From Lentzea sp. (GTDB lineage Bacteria; Actinomycetota; Actinomycetes; Mycobacteriales; Pseudonocardiaceae): a DNA stretch of 15,049 bases. The notes beneath the pieces are model-generated. The model made no database searches. It was not told the origin of the DNA and saw only the letters and a program-made list of their open reading frames with translations. Location: contig JASLAV010000187.1 of NCBI GenBank assembly GCA_030146905.1, positions 1-15,049 of the forward strand, given 5' to 3'. The translations under genes were made by a program, and so were the position numbers. Positions 13,486 to 15,049 of the stretch are shown here, piece by piece (within the stretch, counting starts at the first letter, position 1; each line of letters begins with the position of its first letter).

Positions 13486-15027
13486 GTGGAGGGCAGAAGT
13501 CTGCCGGTCAGGGTGGTGAACACCCGGCCGTCCGCGGCTTTCCGCGCCTTCCTGGTCGCCGGGAAGGTCTTCGTCTCCCTCGTCTCGGCCGCTGTGCTGC
13601 TCATCACGTCGTACGGTTGGAGCAAGCTCCGGTCGGCAAATGACGGCATCGTGAAGACCGAGGTCATCTCGGAGGAACTCGCCCAGCAGGGCCCGAAGCC
13701 GCTCGACGGCGCCGTCGACATCCTCCTGGTCGGCTTGGACAGCCGCACGGACGCGCAGGGCAACCCGCTGTCGAGGGAAGCGCTGGCACTGCTCAACGGC
13801 GGCATCCCCGACGGGGAGCAGAACACCGACACGATGATCCTCGTGCACATCCCGGTGGACGGCACGCGCGCGGTCGCGATCTCGTTCCCCCGCGACGCCT
13901 ACGTCGAGATGGCGGACGGCTTCGGCAAGCACAAGCTCAACTCCGCGTTCGCCCGCCAGCGCAACACGGTCGACCAGGAACTGCGCTCACAGGGCGTGAC
14001 GGACGAGCAGCGGATCCGCACCGAGTCGATGGCCGCCGGCCGCAAGACGTTGATCAAGACCATCGAAGGCTTATCGGGCAACCAGGTGCGCATCGACCGC
14101 TACGCGGAGGTGAACCTGGCGAGCTTCTACGAGGTCACCACGGCCATCGGCGGCGTCGAGGTGTGCGTGAAGGAACCCACCTTCGACAGCGACTCCGGTG
14201 CGAACTTCCAGGCAGGACCGCAGACCATCGAGGGCGCCCGCGCGTTGTCGTTCGTGCGCCAGCGCAAGGGCCTGCCCGGTGGCGACCTCGACAGGATCGT
14301 GCGGCAGCAGGTGTTCATCGGGGCGCTGGCGAAGAAGGTGCTGTCGACCGGCACGCTGACGGACCCCACCAAGCTCAACGGACTCGTCGCGGCCGTGCAG
14401 AAGTCCGTGATCCTCAGCACCGGCTGGGACATCACGACCTTCGCCGAGCAGATGCAGGGCCTGGTGGGCGGCAACTTCGAGTTCAAGACCATCCCCGTCG
14501 GTGAGCCCACGGACACCTACAGCGACGGCAACGTGCTGCCGGTCGACCCCGCCGAGGTCCGCAGGTTCCTCACGAGTCTCGCCGCGGAGAAGCCCTCGAC
14601 GAGCAGCTCGGTGGCGCCGACGACGACGTCGCTCCCCGCTCCCCCCGCCTCGTCGATCACCGTGCAGGTGTTCAACGCGGCGAACGTGCAGGGTCTCGCC
14701 AACCAGGTGATGAACACGCTGTCCGCCAAGGGCTTCAAGCGCGGCCAGGTGGGCTCCGCTCAGCAGCTGAGCGACACCACCGTCGTGCGGTACGCCGCCG
14801 GCGAGGAGGGTTCGGCGCGCAAGGTCGCGGCGGAGCTCGGCCAGGACGTGACCGTCGAGGAGAACGCCTCCGTCCAAAAGGGACAGGTGCAGGTCTTCGT
14901 CGGAACGGACCACCGGACGCCGGACGAGTCCGAGGTCGCCCCGCAGAACGCGCCCGGCACCCCGTCCTCACCCGTCACGAGCAGCACTCCGCCGATCACG
15001 GCGGGTGGCCTGGTGTGCGTGAACTGA
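13486..15027 (+). CDS. LytR-CpsA-Psr (LCP) family wall glycan ligase with LytR C-terminal domain
   Basis: Membrane-anchored phosphotransferase that moves a lipid-linked glycan onto peptidoglycan; mycobacterial Rv3267-type members attach arabinogalactan. In the 513-residue form, a transmembrane helix lies at about 25-44 with the bulk outside. The LCP domain spans about 75-285: ILLVGLDSR (79-87), NTDTMILVHI (113-122), SFPRDAYV (133-140, R136/D137) and VRQRKGLPGGDLDRIVRQQ (257-275), the Asp/Arg residues that bind the pyrophosphate lipid. A Ser/Thr/Pro linker (about 370-389) joins the LytR_C domain (390-473), followed by a disordered tail ending CVN; C511 and C227 are the only cysteines. Leu196 is encoded by TTA (14071-14073), rare in such genomes and in Streptomyces a bldA target. 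An extra six N-terminal residues are possible (GTG 13468). A weak inverted repeat (CCCG/CGGG, 15031-15044) follows the stop. Confidence 0.9.
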   Translation: MEGRSLPVRVVNTRPSAAFRAFLVAGKVFVSLVSAAVLLITSYGWSKLRSANDGIVKTEVISEELAQQGPKPLDGAVDILLVGLDSRTDAQGNPLSREALALLNGGIPDGEQNTDTMILVHIPVDGTRAVAISFPRDAYVEMADGFGKHKLNSAFARQRNTVDQELRSQGVTDEQRIRTESMAAGRKTLIKTIEGLSGNQVRIDRYAEVNLASFYEVTTAIGGVEVCVKEPTFDSDSGANFQAGPQTIEGARALSFVRQRKGLPGGDLDRIVRQQVFIGALAKKVLSTGTLTDPTKLNGLVAAVQKSVILSTGWDITTFAEQMQGLVGGNFEFKTIPVGEPTDTYSDGNVLPVDPAEVRRFLTSLAAEKPSTSSSVAPTTTSLPAPPASSITVQVFNAANVQGLANQVMNTLSAKGFKRGQVGSAQQLSDTTVVRYAAGEEGSARKVAAELGQDVTVEENASVQKGQVQVFVGTDHRTPDESEVAPQNAPGTPSSPVTSSTPPITAGGLVCVN

Positions 15028-15049
15028 ACTCCCGGCGTAACGGGCCTCC

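Noticed and set aside
1..15049. CRISPR arrays, insertion sequences, rRNA or complete tRNA genes
   Set aside because: I looked for regular direct repeats, transposase motifs and cloverleaf patterns on both strands and saw none.

Overview
The window is high-GC DNA (GC-rich third codon positions, many GTG starts, short intergenic gaps) and looks like a chromosome segment of an actinomycete, most likely of the Pseudonocardiaceae group. That placement is an inference. It rests on close resemblance of several proteins to mycobacterial counterparts (WbbL, RmlB/RmlD, an Rv3267-type LytR-CpsA-Psr protein) and on a 128-residue protein of a type I associate with Pseudonocardiaceae.

Layout from left to right. 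1-1930 (minus): a HhH-GPD DNA glycosylase cut by the window edge, overlapping by 8 bases an NDP-sugar (GDP-mannose type) pyrophosphorylase. 2032-2418 (plus): a small disordered protein, divergent from the pyrophosphorylase. 2419-2784: an intergenic stretch with hairpins and repeat-like sequence. 2785-5838 (minus): WbbL-type rhamnosyltransferase and two GT4 glycosyltransferases. 5859-11280 (plus): GT2 glycosyltransferase, two membrane-associated proteins of unknown function, an 831-residue GT2-GT4 fusion, and a further GT4 enzyme, all overlapping or separated by 0-3 bases. 11297-11320: a strong hairpin. 11329-13359 (minus): rmlB, rmlD and a probable 49-codon gene. 13486-15027 (plus): a LytR-CpsA-Psr wall ligase.

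The genes fit one theme: building a rhamnose-containing wall polysaccharide and attaching it. RmlB and RmlD make dTDP-L-rhamnose (RmlA and RmlC are not in the window), the pyrophosphorylase supplies an activated sugar, WbbL adds rhamnose to the lipid-linked GlcNAc of the linkage unit, five further glycosyltransferase proteins (six predicted domains) could build a polymer, and the LCP protein would transfer the finished chain to peptidoglycan. No flippase, ABC exporter or polymerase is present. In Mycobacterium tuberculosis the equivalents of manB, wbbL, rmlD and the LCP gene (Rv3264c-Rv3267) are adjacent; here about 7.6 kb of glycosyltransferase genes lies between wbbL and rmlD. That block, with its two unknown membrane proteins and its fusion enzyme, is the most interesting part of the window.

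Three GTG starts lie 7-8 bases after a TANNNT box, suggesting leaderless transcripts. The lcp gene has a TTA codon, the only one I noticed in the predicted genes.
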